A stretch of 41,583 bases of DNA from CAZJHX01 sp964545715. Lineage in GTDB: Bacteria > Myxococcota_A > UBA9042 > GCA-2863065. How positions within the stretch are numbered: position 1 is the stretch's first letter; each line of letters starts with the position of its first letter. The translations under genes were made by a program, and so were the position numbers. Location of the stretch: contig CAZJHX010000093.1 of assembly GCA_964545715.1 (NCBI GenBank), forward strand, positions 1 through 41,583, written 5' to 3'. The notes beneath the pieces are model-generated. The model searched no databases and had not been told where the DNA came from. It was given only the letters and a program-made list of their open reading frames with translations. This document shows, one piece after another, positions 1 through 8,528 of the stretch.

Positions 1-774
1 GGGGTGGGGGGCGGCGCCGGGGGCGGCGGCGGCGGCGGGGGCGGCGGCGGGCGCGGCGGCGGCGGCGGCGGTGGTGTCGGTGGCGGCGGGGTCGTCGCCC
101 GTGGCGGTCGTGTCGTCCCCGGTATCAGTGGTGTCGGTCGTGTCACCCGTGTCGGTGGTGTCGCCGGTCGTGTCGCCGGTGTCATCGGGCTCGGCCAGGC
201 ACCAACTCTTGCAGGGATCCTCGTCGTCGACCTCGCAGTAGAAGTCGTCCGGGCAGTCGTCGTCGACCTCGCAGACAACGGCGCCGGTCCCCTTGCACTC
301 GCCCGCCACGCACACGGCGCAGCCGCCGCAGTCGGAGTCGGTCGTGCACGCCACCAGATTGAAGATCTCCATAATCAGGTTGTCGCTCAGGATGTGGTAC
401 GTGCCGGCCGCCAGCGGGGAGGTGGCCAAAAACTCCCACACCGCGCCCTCGTCGCAGGTGGCGTCGGACTCCACCCATTCGCCCGTCTGCGGCTCGTTGG
501 TGTGGTTCCACAGCGCCAGCGATGCGCCCGGTACCGGCGCCGCGTTGCACTCCAGCGGGCCCCCAGGCGCCGAGCAGCACTCCTCGCATTCAATTGCGGC
601 CGAGACCTTGTCCGGATTGCTCCACAGCAGCTTCCCGTCTGCGTCTTCGACCACCAACTCGCACGTCTCGCCCACCGTCACCAGCTGTGCCTGGCATTGG
701 AGCAGGCATGTGGCCTCGGCGACGCTCGGAACCATGAGCAGGGCCAGGACGACTATCAGCGTGTTCTGTTTCAT
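1..774 (-). CDS. Secreted Cys-rich protein with Thr/Asp and poly-Ala tail (partial, C-terminus off window)
   Basis: The open frame runs from ATG at 774 to base 1 without a stop (258 codons), so the C-terminus lies outside the window. It begins with a clear signal peptide (MKQNTLIVVLALLMVPSVAEA, cleavage near Ala-Glu-Ala). A Cys-containing domain follows, with pairs such as CEECC and CGGCAVCVAGEC, resembling the small Cys knots of myxobacterial surface proteins. From about residue 195 the protein becomes a low-complexity linker of Thr-Gly-Asp units, then a poly-Ala/Pro run encoded by GCC repeats (bases 1-85). It is divergent from the ATPase gene with only 24 bases between start codons. I recognise no catalytic domain. 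It is likely exported and wall- or surface-attached through the unseen C-terminus. The GCC-repeat portion could include sequencing errors, so the extreme left end is less certain. Confidence 0.75.
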   Translation of the reverse strand, partial: MKQNTLIVVLALLMVPSVAEATCLLQCQAQLVTVGETCELVVEDADGKLLWSNPDKVSAAIECEECCSAPGGPLECNAAPVPGASLALWNHTNEPQTGEWVESDATCDEGAVWEFLATSPLAAGTYHILSDNLIMEIFNLVACTTDSDCGGCAVCVAGECKGTGAVVCEVDDDCPDDFYCEVDDEDPCKSWCLAEPDDTGDTTGDTTDTGDTTDTTDTGDDTTATGDDPAATDTTAAAAAAPAAAPAAAAAPGAAPHP

Positions 775-798
775 GCATACACTTCAGCACGGCCCGGT

Positions 799-3240
799 GT
801 GGTCGTACAAATCGTTAGCGAGGTCGAGCAGGAGCCCGTGGTCGAAGAGAAAGCAGGGACGTTTTATCTGGGCGGCACGTTGGATGCCGGCACGGGCGAT
901 CGCGACGGCGGGCTGCTGCGCTATGACGCCCACCACCTCACGACGCACGGCGTCATCGTCGGCATGACGGGCTCCGGCAAGACCGGCCTGGGCGTCGTGC
1001 TGTTGGAGGAGGCGCTGCTGGCCGGCATCCCCACGCTGGTCATCGATCCCAAAGGCGACATGGGCAATCTGCTGCTCAGCTTTCCCGAGTTTCGGGCCGA
1101 CGACTTCCGGCCCTGGATCGACGAGGGCCAGGCTCGCCGCAAGGAGCTGACGGTCGACCAGCTGGCGGAAAAGACGGCGCGCACGTGGGAGAGCGGGCTA
1201 CAGGGCTGGCAGATCGCCGCCGACCGCCTGCGCCGCCTGAGTGACAGCGCCGTCATGGACATCTACACCCCGGGCTCGGTGGCCGGAACGCCGCTCAACA
1301 TCCTGGGCTCGCTCGCTGCTCCTGAGCTGGACTGGAATCGACAGGCCGAGACGCTGCGCGACGAGATCGAGGGCTTTGTCTCCTCGCTGTTGTCGATGGC
1401 GCAGATCAAGGCCAACCCCATCGCCAGCCCCGAGCACATCCTGCTGGCAAACCTGGTCGAGACCGCCTGGCGCGCCGGCCGGGACCTCGACCTGGCGACG
1501 CTGATCTCCCAGATCGTGACGCCGCCCATCCGCAAGCTGGGCGTCTTTGACCTGGACACGTTTTTTCCGCCCAAAGAGCGCATGAAGCTGGCCATGCGGT
1601 TGAACGGGCTGATCGCATCGCCGTCGTTTGCGACCTGGCTGGAGGGCACCCCCTTCTCGATCGACGCGCTGCTGCGCACCCCCGACGGTCGCCCGCGCGC
1701 CGCGATCGTCTACCTGAATCACCTGGCGGACTCCGAGCGCCAGCTTGTCGTGACCATGCTGATGTCCAAGGTGATCACCTGGATGCGACAGCAGTCCGGT
1801 ACCAGCGACCTGCGCGCGCTGATCTACATGGACGAGGTGTTCGGGTACGTGCCGCCGACGGCAGAGCCGCCAAGCAAGAAGCCGATCCTCACCGTGCTGA
1901 AGCAGGGCAGGGCGTTTGGCCTGGGCATGGTGCTGTCCACCCAGAACCCGGTCGACCTGGACTACAAGGCCATGTCCAACGCAGGTACCTGGATGATCGG
2001 GCGCCTGTCCACCGAGCGCGACAAGGCCCGCATCATCGAGGGGCTGCGATCGGCGTCCGGCGGCGTGGACGTCAAGGCGCTGGACACCGCGATCGGCGGC
2101 CTGAACAAGCGCCAGTTCGTGATGCACGACAACAAGGAGGACGGGCCTGTCCTCTTCACCACGCGTTGGGCGCAGTCGTACCTCTGCGGTCCGCTGACGC
2201 GTGACCAGATCACGACCTTGATCGCGCGGCCGGCAGCCACCCCTGCCGAGCCCCGGGAAGCCGCGCCGCAAGCCGCGACGGTGCCTCCACCGCCGGCCGC
2301 TCCCGTCCCGATACCCAGCGACGAGAGTCCCGTGCCGCCTGCAACCCCCGAAGCCGTCACGGTGCGCTATCTGCACCCCGCGGCGGCGTGGGCCGCGACG
2401 GTTGGCGCGACGCCCGAGGGCACCCGTCTGGAGGCGGCGTTGGTCGCCCGGGTCAGCCTGCTCTTCGACGAGAAAAAGGCCGACGTGGACCACCGGGAAG
2501 AGTGGGAGGCCGTGCTGCACCCGCTGCCCGCTGACATCGACGTGACCGAGGCCCACCACGTGGATGTGGACGATCGCGACTTCACCCACGTCTGCCCACC
2601 AGGCGCCCGGTACGTGCTGCCGGAGCTGGAGATCGGCAAGGCCGCCACGTTCAAGCGCGTGGCGAAGCAGCTGAAAGAGCACCTGTACCGCAGCCGCCAG
2701 GTCGAGATCTTTCGCAACGCCTCGCTCAAGCTCTACGCCCGTGTGGGCGAGACCCAAGCCGATTTTGCCGCTCGCTGCGACGCCGTTGCAGAAGATGGCG
2801 CTGACGCCGCCGTCGCCAAGCTGCGCGGCAAGTACGCCAAGAAGATCGACCGTGTCCTGGACCAGATCTCCAAGGCCGAGGCCCGTGTCCGGGAGCTGGA
2901 GGTCGCGGCCGCCACGCGCGAGCAGAGCGAGTGGGTCTCGGGCGCGGGCGCCGTCCTCTCCATGTTTCTTGGCGGCAAGGTGCGCACGCGCGGGCTCAGC
3001 TCCATGGCCTCGCGTCACGGCACCACGGTTCGCGCCCGACAACGACTGGCCACAGCGCAGGGCAAGGCCGCGTCCAAGTCGGCCGACCTGGACGACCTGG
3101 AGGCCGCGCTGATCGAGGACGTACAGGCGATTCGGGCCACCTGGGACGAGCGCGCCGCCGAGATCACGTCGCTCGAGATCGGGCTGGAGAAGAGCGACAT
3201 CACCGTCGATGAGCTGTCGCTGGTGTGGGTGCCGGTCTGA
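799..3240 (+). CDS. HerA/VirB4-type P-loop ATPase with C-terminal coiled coil
   Basis: The predicted product is an ATP-binding protein of about 813 residues. Near residue 20 is the family-typical entry FYLGGTLD, then a Walker A loop GMTGSGKTG (about 55-63), the DPKGD segment soon after, and a Walker B strand with acidic residues, ALIYMDEVFGYVP (about 341-353). A Pro/Ala-rich hinge lies around 480-520. The last 150 residues are helical and probably coiled coil (KKIDRVLDQISKAEARVREL), followed by a Gly-rich hydrophobic patch (SMFLGGKVRTRG). The family belongs to the FtsK/HerA superfamily and usually drives movement of DNA or protein; the substrate is unknown here. The frame stays open far upstream, but that part is antisense to the gene at 1-774. 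The start is GTG 799, or GTG 838, which has AGGAG three bases upstream; neither is certain. Confidence 0.85.
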   Translation: MVVQIVSEVEQEPVVEEKAGTFYLGGTLDAGTGDRDGGLLRYDAHHLTTHGVIVGMTGSGKTGLGVVLLEEALLAGIPTLVIDPKGDMGNLLLSFPEFRADDFRPWIDEGQARRKELTVDQLAEKTARTWESGLQGWQIAADRLRRLSDSAVMDIYTPGSVAGTPLNILGSLAAPELDWNRQAETLRDEIEGFVSSLLSMAQIKANPIASPEHILLANLVETAWRAGRDLDLATLISQIVTPPIRKLGVFDLDTFFPPKERMKLAMRLNGLIASPSFATWLEGTPFSIDALLRTPDGRPRAAIVYLNHLADSERQLVVTMLMSKVITWMRQQSGTSDLRALIYMDEVFGYVPPTAEPPSKKPILTVLKQGRAFGLGMVLSTQNPVDLDYKAMSNAGTWMIGRLSTERDKARIIEGLRSASGGVDVKALDTAIGGLNKRQFVMHDNKEDGPVLFTTRWAQSYLCGPLTRDQITTLIARPAATPAEPREAAPQAATVPPPPAAPVPIPSDESPVPPATPEAVTVRYLHPAAAWAATVGATPEGTRLEAALVARVSLLFDEKKADVDHREEWEAVLHPLPADIDVTEAHHVDVDDRDFTHVCPPGARYVLPELEIGKAATFKRVAKQLKEHLYRSRQVEIFRNASLKLYARVGETQADFAARCDAVAEDGADAAVAKLRGKYAKKIDRVLDQISKAEARVRELEVAAATREQSEWVSGAGAVLSMFLGGKVRTRGLSSMASRHGTTVRARQRLATAQGKAASKSADLDDLEAALIEDVQAIRATWDERAAEITSLEIGLEKSDITVDELSLVWVPV

Positions 3241-3321
3241 TCTTCCGCTGCCGTCCGGGCATCTGGCACATCGGCGGCCGCTGAGCTACCCTCGGTCCAC
3301 ACTCAAGTGGGGGATATCACC

Positions 3322-3702
3322 GTGAAAATCGACTGGGCAGGCTGGGACACCGGCCGCCGCATCGTGTTCATCGCCGCCTGCATCGCGCTGGTGTCGTTCC
3401 TGCTGCCGTGGAGCAAGCCGAACTGGCGCGCCACCATCACGTACAACGGCTTCTCACAGGGGTGGCCGCTGCTCGGCCTGGGCGCCTTCGGCTACGTCCT
3501 GGTGCAGCAGCTGCGCGGACAATCGGTGGGCAAGATGATCGGCTACGCGTGCGCCGCCGTGGCATTGATCCTGGGCATCGTGTTTGTGCTGACGACGACC
3601 TTCGAGACCGCCGTGAAGACCTTCTACGTCTCCGAGTGGGGCAGCTACGTCTACATCGCTTCGACCGTCGCCCTGGGGGTCGGCGTCCACATGACCGAAT
3701 GA
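3322..3702 (+). CDS. Small four-helix membrane protein, unknown function
   Basis: The product of about 126 residues has four hydrophobic segments (IVFIAACIALVSFLLPW, WPLLGLGAFGYVLVQQL, MIGYACAAVALILGIVFVL, SYVYIASTVALGVGVHM), so it should be an inner-membrane protein with little outside the bilayer. I chose GTG 3322 because GGGGGA at 3309-3314 is well placed as a ribosome-binding site. The in-frame GTG 3307 has none. The gene follows the ATPase on the same strand after about 80 bases, with a possible -10 box TACCCT at 3287-3292, so it may have its own promoter. The pattern of short, evenly spaced helices is seen in many uncharacterised small membrane proteins. I do not recognise a family. Confidence 0.75.
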   Translation: MKIDWAGWDTGRRIVFIAACIALVSFLLPWSKPNWRATITYNGFSQGWPLLGLGAFGYVLVQQLRGQSVGKMIGYACAAVALILGIVFVLTTTFETAVKTFYVSEWGSYVYIASTVALGVGVHMTE

Positions 3703-3712
3703 CGTCGCAGCG

Positions 3713-4129
3713 TCAGGGGCAGTGCCGTGATCCGGCCTCTGATTCGTCCACCTGCCAGATCGCCTCGCCGCGCCGAAAACACGCCACCTGGGCGACCGCC
3801 CCGGTCTCATCCCGACGAACCATGTAGCCGTGTCGCTTATCGCGCTGAGCCCAGCCCGACTGGACCATGACCCCTGCGTGGTTCCAGTGCGCGTAGCCAC
3901 CCTGAAGCCCGCGCCGTCCCCGCACACAGTGCACGGTCAGCTCGTCGCCGGTCGCAATCGCCACCGCCTGGGCCTCGCCGGGGCACTTGAAGGTGGCCTC
4001 GATGCGGTCCCGCGCGACGCAGTGGCCGTCGTAGTGCACGCCGGTGGCGCAGGGCTGGGAGGGCAGAAACCCGCTGCTGCACGCGGTCAGCATAAGCGGG
4101 GCGAGGCACGTCACGAGTCGAAGCGTCAT
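3713..4129 (-). CDS. Small lipoprotein with MORN/YwqK-like C-terminal half
   Basis: The 138-residue protein starts with a lipoprotein signal, MTLRLVTCLAPLMLTACSSG, whose lipobox LTAC puts the lipidated Cys at residue 17. The C-terminal half has aromatic/Gly strand-turn units (GGYAHWNHAGVMVQSGWAQ, DKRHGYMVRRDETG, VACFRRGEAIWQVDE) with the rhythm of MORN or YwqK-type repeats, in which phrases about 'more text, input then output' are encoded as short beta-hairpins. Six Cys residues after the lipidation site may form disulfides. The stop is 10 bases from the end of the convergent membrane protein gene. A surface-exposed accessory role is an inference; no enzyme motif is visible. Confidence 0.75.
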   Translation of the reverse strand: MTLRLVTCLAPLMLTACSSGFLPSQPCATGVHYDGHCVARDRIEATFKCPGEAQAVAIATGDELTVHCVRGRRGLQGGYAHWNHAGVMVQSGWAQRDKRHGYMVRRDETGAVAQVACFRRGEAIWQVDESEAGSRHCP

Positions 4130-4175
4130 ACCCGCTCTCTTGGGCGCGGCGCGCGTCGATCGTCACGGGGCCGCG

Positions 4176-5486
4176 TCAGTTGGGGATCGGGTCCAGGAAT
4201 GGGTCCGCGCCGCTGTTCGTGGCGGTGTCCAATTGGTCGGTACGAGCATCCAGCCGCGCCTGGCGCACGGCCCCCAGGTGCTTGGCGTTGGACAGGCCGC
4301 GGTCCAGCACCGCCGCTACCGACACACGCAGCTTGGTCGCGGTCGCAAACCGGCTACCCCAACGGCGTAAAGCGCCGCGGTCGATGGCGATGCCCAGCCC
4401 GGGTCCGGTCGGCAGCTCGAGGCGGCCGCGATCGTGATGGAAAGGCGTCGCCAGCAGCCCGTCGCGTCCCTCGGGCACCCAGCCCGGCGGGTCCAGCGGA
4501 TACTCCAGCCGATGGTGATCCCGGCCCCTGGTCGCGCCGAACAGCTGCAGGTTGATCGCAAAGCCGATGCCGTTGGTCCAGGTATGCGGCGAGTACTTCG
4601 CGCCGGCAGCGGCCACGCGCGAGGCGATCGCCCAGGTCTCGGCGATGCCGCCCACCATGACCGCATCAGGCTGATACCAGTCGTAGCAGCCCTTCTCCAG
4701 CATCACCCCAAACTCGGGCAGTCCCTGGTTGTTGAGCTCGCCGCCGGCGATCTTGATGGACGTCTGCGCGGTCAGTCGCGAGAGGCCCTCGTAGTCATCC
4801 ATGGGCAGCGGCTCCTCGACCCACTCAAAGCCCAGCTGCTCCGCCTCCTTGCAAAACGCATAGGCCCGGTCCCAGTCCCAGCGGGGGGCGTCGCTGATCG
4901 CGGCCACTCGCCAGGCCATGTTGGCGTCCACCCCCAGCACGACGCCGTCCCCGACCCCCGCGCGCGTGGTCGTCAGCTGCTCCACGTCTTCGGCCAGCGT
5001 CTCGGCGTGCACCCTCAGCTTTACCGCCTCAAAGCCCTCTTCGACGCGCGCCTGGACCTCCTCGACACGCTCCGCTCCCGAGCGCACCTGGCCGGTCGAG
5101 GCATACAAGGTCACCGTGCCGCCGGTTCCACCCAGCAGCTCGTAGACGGGCTTGCCCCGGTCCTTTCCCACGATGTCCCAGCAGGCGGGCTCCACCAGCC
5201 CGCCCGCCCGGTGGCCCAGGTAGCCCATCTCGCGAATGCGCTGGCGGATGTTGGTCAGGTCGTCGGCGCGCTCCCCCAAAAAGTAGTTGCCCAGCAGCTG
5301 ACCCCACCCGTCGCGCTCGCGCCCCATCGATGGAGCGGCGCTCCAGCCGGAGATCCCCGCCGCTGTCTCGATTCGGATGAGGTCGAACCGGTTCTCAGTC
5401 TGCCGAAAGCCGGGTATCCAGGAGGGGTAGAACGGAGAGGCGAGGGGCACCTTGACGTGCCACAAGTCGATTCGGGCGATGCGCAT
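4176..5486 (-). CDS. Mandelate racemase / muconate lactonizing enzyme family protein
   Basis: This 436-residue protein is an enolase-superfamily enzyme, probably acting on an acid-sugar or related carboxylate by Mg-assisted proton abstraction. The capping domain is about 1-120 and the barrel about 125-370. Metal ligands are recognisable as D187 (GVDANM), the EEP motif at 224-226 and E250 (AGGELN). D274 (QPDAVMVGG) and H301 (PHTW) match the Asp-His dyad of mandelate racemase, with the same 27-residue spacing. The usual KxK on strand 2 reads K156-L-R158, so the second Lys is replaced by Arg; this argues against a simple racemase and fits a dehydratase-like subgroup. A tail of about 60 residues follows the normal family end. 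No ribosome-binding site precedes the ATG; a TTGACA box lies just upstream. The substrate cannot be told from sequence. Confidence 0.88.
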   Translation of the reverse strand: MRIARIDLWHVKVPLASPFYPSWIPGFRQTENRFDLIRIETAAGISGWSAAPSMGRERDGWGQLLGNYFLGERADDLTNIRQRIREMGYLGHRAGGLVEPACWDIVGKDRGKPVYELLGGTGGTVTLYASTGQVRSGAERVEEVQARVEEGFEAVKLRVHAETLAEDVEQLTTTRAGVGDGVVLGVDANMAWRVAAISDAPRWDWDRAYAFCKEAEQLGFEWVEEPLPMDDYEGLSRLTAQTSIKIAGGELNNQGLPEFGVMLEKGCYDWYQPDAVMVGGIAETWAIASRVAAAGAKYSPHTWTNGIGFAINLQLFGATRGRDHHRLEYPLDPPGWVPEGRDGLLATPFHHDRGRLELPTGPGLGIAIDRGALRRWGSRFATATKLRVSVAAVLDRGLSNAKHLGAVRQARLDARTDQLDTATNSGADPFLDPIPN

Positions 5487-5492
5487 CGCTGT

Positions 5493-5520
5493 ATTGGAGC
5501 AGCGGTGGCGGGCCTGTCAA
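5493..5520 (-). promoter_or_regulatory. Candidate promoter for the mandelate-racemase-family gene
   Basis: On the minus strand a perfect -35 TTGACA (5515-5520) is followed by 16 bases and TCCAAT (5493-5498), which matches four of six bases of the -10 consensus. Six bases then lead to the ATG at 5486. The site fills most of the 40-base gap after the preceding gene. If used, transcription would begin at or next to the start codon, giving a leaderless message. Confidence 0.4.
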
Positions 5521-5526
5521 CGGGCC

Positions 5527-8403
5527 TTAATCAAAGGTCACGGTGACGTGGCCGCCGGCGTGCTGATAGCCGTGCACGAGCACGTGCCACTGGCCGGCCC
5601 CGGGCTTTTGAAACACGACGGTCTCGTTTGTGCCGCTGTTGTAGCCGGCCTTGAACTCGGGCTGGTTCTTGTAGCCCTTATCCGACGGCCACGAGAACGC
5701 CGCGCGCTTCACGTAGAGGTCGGCGTCGCCCGTGCCGCCCTGGTGCACGGTCATCTCAGCCACGCCCGCCGGCACGTCGATGGTCCACTGCTTCGTGCCG
5801 CCCTTCCACACACCGAAGGTCCGGTACGTGGCTTCGGGCGCTGTCTCGACGTACGAGCTCAGCGTGATCTTCGGGTTGCCGCTGTAGCCGTAGACACGCA
5901 CGTGCCACGTGCCGGACGCCGGGTAGTCAAAGCTGACGGACTCGCTGGAGCCGCCCTTATAGGGCGCCTTGAAGGTCGCAGAGTTGTGGAAGCCCTTGTA
6001 GTTGGCGGGCATTGCGCCGTGCTTGACGTACAGGTCCCCGTCACCGCTGCCGTACATGTCGACATCGAGCCGCGTCGCGCCGGCGGGCACGTTGATCTGG
6101 AAGTCCTGCACCGCGTAGTTGTTCACCGTGGCCGTCGTGTAGACGTTGTTGGTCAGCCCCTTGAGCTGCGCGGAGACTACGGCGGCGGGGTTGCCGCTGT
6201 AGGCGTTGATGCCCACGTACCAGGTTCCAGGCGCCGGGTTTTTGAAGATGACGGTCTCGTTGGAGCCGTTCTTGTACTGCGCCTTGAACGTGGGCGAGTT
6301 CTGGTACTTGTTCTCTTTCGACCAGTTGATCGCGGCCCCGTGCTTGACGAAGAGATCGGCGTCGCCGCCGCTCCAGCCGGGCGTCATCATCACTTTCAGC
6401 TCTGCAGCGCCCACCGGCACCTCGAACACCAACTCGCGCGGCTTGCCCTGCGCCGCCGACGTGTACTTGCCCTTGCCGTTGACCAGGCGCTCGTAGCGCA
6501 GGCGCAGGCTCCAGTCGCCGTTGACGCTCCACGAGTAGCTGCGCTTGCGGTTCACGCGCGGATCACCCTGCGTCGCCACGCCCCAGCCGTACGGCATCTT
6601 CTGCGCCTGCTTGAACAGCGTCTCTTTGGACAGCGTGTTGTAGTAGGTGGTCAGGGCGCTGCCGAAGACGCTGCGCGGGCCGGTCCACGCGCTCTTGAGG
6701 CCCTCGGGGCCGTCGTAAAACACCTTGGCGCGCGAGAGCACCGCCAGCCCGTTGAGGTAGAAGAGCTGGCCCTCGGCGTTCTGGGCCTTGCCGTAGCTGC
6801 CGCTGGTGTAGGCGCCGTCCCAGATCGGCGAGTTCACCTCGCAGCCCTGGTGGATGAACATCTGGGGGCCCGCGCCGTCCAGCTTGTTGTTCTCCCACAG
6901 CGTTCGGTAGAGGTAGAAGTTGGCCGACTTGCCCTGGTCCACAAAGCTCGGGTACACGCCCGCGAACTCGCCGCCGAACTTCTTCCAGCGCCACGGCGTC
7001 CCGGTCGCCGCGACCAGCTGCCCGTGCTGATATTTGTCGCCGAAGTTGGAGACCGTGCCGTTGGAGTGCGCCCAGATCGACCGCAGGATGGCCGGCTTCT
7101 TCAGCCAGTTCACGTAGTCCAACAGGGTGGCGTTGTTGGCCACGACCGGCGTGCTCGGCGTTGCGCCCGCTTTGCTCATGGCAGTGGAGAGCTCGTTGGA
7201 GCTGCCCGTCGCGCTGCCCAGCTCGTAGCTGATCCCGGCCGCGCGGAAGGGCAGGTGGTCATACTGGCCGGTGCGGAAGTCGTGGTTGCGCTCCAGGTAC
7301 TCCAGAATCAGGCGGCGCTCCAGTGCCAGATCCTGCTTCCACCACGAGAAGCCCGAGTCGTTCTGAAACTGCGAGCCGTACTTGTTGGTGGCCGACACGA
7401 TCTGCGGCTTGCCGTCCTTGCCGACCACGTGCTTGCCGTTTTTGTCGACCAGCCAGTAGCCCGGGCTCATTGCCACGTGCTTGGCGTTGATGCGCGACAC
7501 CTGGATCTCGGGGCGCGCGATCGGGTTGATCAGCCCCTTGTCCGCAGCCGACAGCTCCAGCCCGGCCGACAGCTTCGTAATGTTCAAGGTCAAGCAGCCG
7601 CCGCTCTCCTTCATGCCGGTGAAGCCGGCGTCCGCGATGAAGAAGGCGTCGCTGTCTTTGTAGGTGTGCTTCTCGTATAGGCAGCTCTTGAACTTGCCCA
7701 CCGACAGGCTCTTGCCGTCGATTCTGGCGCCGAAGCCCTGCGCCGAGAGGTTGAGGTTGTAGAGCTTGTCCCAGCCACCGTCCAAATCGCCCAACACCAG
7801 GTCGGACCGATGCGCCAGGATCCCGGCCTTTGCGTGCACGAACATGTCGTTGATCTTCAGGGCCTTGCCGGCGATCTTGTTGCCCTCGCCCTTGTCGTGA
7901 CGGGACACCCAGAACTGCTGGCGCACCAGCTTGGACTCCGGGAAGTTTCCGATGAGCATGGTGCCCTTCAACCCGCAAAACGACTTGCGCACGTCGATCA
8001 AAAAGTCGCGCAGCGCCAAAACCGTCAGGCCGTCCTGGTCCTTGCCGCCATCGTAGACGTCAGCCAGCACAAACACGCTGGCAAAGCCGTCGCCGCGCAG
8101 GTCGTCACGCAGCTGCAGCAGCGCGTCCATTACGTCCTGCGCCGTATCGTTGGTCTTCAAGTAGCTGGGCAGCGTCTGCAGCAGGCGCGGCTCCACAAAT
8201 ACGACCACCAACTCCTCGTTGGGACCCAGCCCGGCGGGCGGAGGAAACAGCGGCGACAAGAACTCGATCTCGTCGATGCCGTCGCCGTTTCGGTCATATG
8301 TTTGATAGAGGTCCATCAGCTGCTCCAGCGTCGCCGCTGAGGCCGTGTGTGCTGACCACACCAGGGTTAAGAGGATAACCGCGCACAGTTTGATGCTTCT
8401 CAT
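5527..8403 (-). CDS. Secreted multidomain protein: possible C25/caspase-like core plus three PPC domains
   Basis: The 958-residue protein has a signal peptide (cleavage near residue 23, ASA-A). A degenerate EF-hand loop DRNGDGIDEIEF follows (37-48), with a Phe where the last acidic ligand should be. Residues 60-640 contain segments reminiscent of gingipain-type (C25) peptidases: LIGNFPESKLVRQQFW (150-165), a His in SIWAHSNG (H446) and a Cys in FIHQGCEVNSP (C521), which could be the His/Cys dyad of a caspase-like fold. Three PPC-type beta-sandwiches close the protein (about 655-750, 763-852, 870-958), each with a DADLFVKHG or DGDLYVKHG-like strand and a GTWYV or GTWHV-like strand. PPC domains are usual on secreted peptidases. 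The dyad assignment is my inference. A purine-rich AAGGAAGG run precedes the ATG. Confidence 0.8.
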   Translation of the reverse strand: MRSIKLCAVILLTLVWSAHTASAATLEQLMDLYQTYDRNGDGIDEIEFLSPLFPPPAGLGPNEELVVVFVEPRLLQTLPSYLKTNDTAQDVMDALLQLRDDLRGDGFASVFVLADVYDGGKDQDGLTVLALRDFLIDVRKSFCGLKGTMLIGNFPESKLVRQQFWVSRHDKGEGNKIAGKALKINDMFVHAKAGILAHRSDLVLGDLDGGWDKLYNLNLSAQGFGARIDGKSLSVGKFKSCLYEKHTYKDSDAFFIADAGFTGMKESGGCLTLNITKLSAGLELSAADKGLINPIARPEIQVSRINAKHVAMSPGYWLVDKNGKHVVGKDGKPQIVSATNKYGSQFQNDSGFSWWKQDLALERRLILEYLERNHDFRTGQYDHLPFRAAGISYELGSATGSSNELSTAMSKAGATPSTPVVANNATLLDYVNWLKKPAILRSIWAHSNGTVSNFGDKYQHGQLVAATGTPWRWKKFGGEFAGVYPSFVDQGKSANFYLYRTLWENNKLDGAGPQMFIHQGCEVNSPIWDGAYTSGSYGKAQNAEGQLFYLNGLAVLSRAKVFYDGPEGLKSAWTGPRSVFGSALTTYYNTLSKETLFKQAQKMPYGWGVATQGDPRVNRKRSYSWSVNGDWSLRLRYERLVNGKGKYTSAAQGKPRELVFEVPVGAAELKVMMTPGWSGGDADLFVKHGAAINWSKENKYQNSPTFKAQYKNGSNETVIFKNPAPGTWYVGINAYSGNPAAVVSAQLKGLTNNVYTTATVNNYAVQDFQINVPAGATRLDVDMYGSGDGDLYVKHGAMPANYKGFHNSATFKAPYKGGSSESVSFDYPASGTWHVRVYGYSGNPKITLSSYVETAPEATYRTFGVWKGGTKQWTIDVPAGVAEMTVHQGGTGDADLYVKRAAFSWPSDKGYKNQPEFKAGYNSGTNETVVFQKPGAGQWHVLVHGYQHAGGHVTVTFD

Positions 8404-8429
8404 GAGCCCTTCCTTCCTTCTTTGATGAG

Positions 8430-8453
8430 CGCCGGCTGGTTGTGCAACCGGCG
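8430..8453 (-). promoter_or_regulatory. Hairpin in the 5' leader of the PPC-domain protein gene
   Basis: CGCCGG (8430-8435) and CCGGCG (8448-8453) form a perfect six-base stem around a 12-base loop that itself contains GGTT/AACC. It lies 27 bases before the ATG at 8403 and directly upstream of the purine-rich ribosome-binding region, which carries three tandem GGAA-type units. No T-run follows, so a simple terminator is unlikely. A role in mRNA stability or translation is a guess. Confidence 0.3.
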
Positions 8454-8528
8454 AACCAAAGGTCAGAAGTGACGGGCTGCGCTGGATTTCGGGCGGGGGA
8501 GGGGCCCTTGGAGAGCAGGTTGGATCAC

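Noticed and set aside
4..798. N-terminal extension of the ATPase frame
   Set aside because: This part is antisense to a signal-peptide-bearing gene and reads as Gly/Arg repeats; family members start close to FYLGG.
5452..7680. Open frame on the plus strand opposite the PPC protein
   Set aside because: Its composition is shadow-like (Val/Arg/Leu/Ala), with no start signal and no domain; the minus strand carries a signal peptide and three PPC domains.
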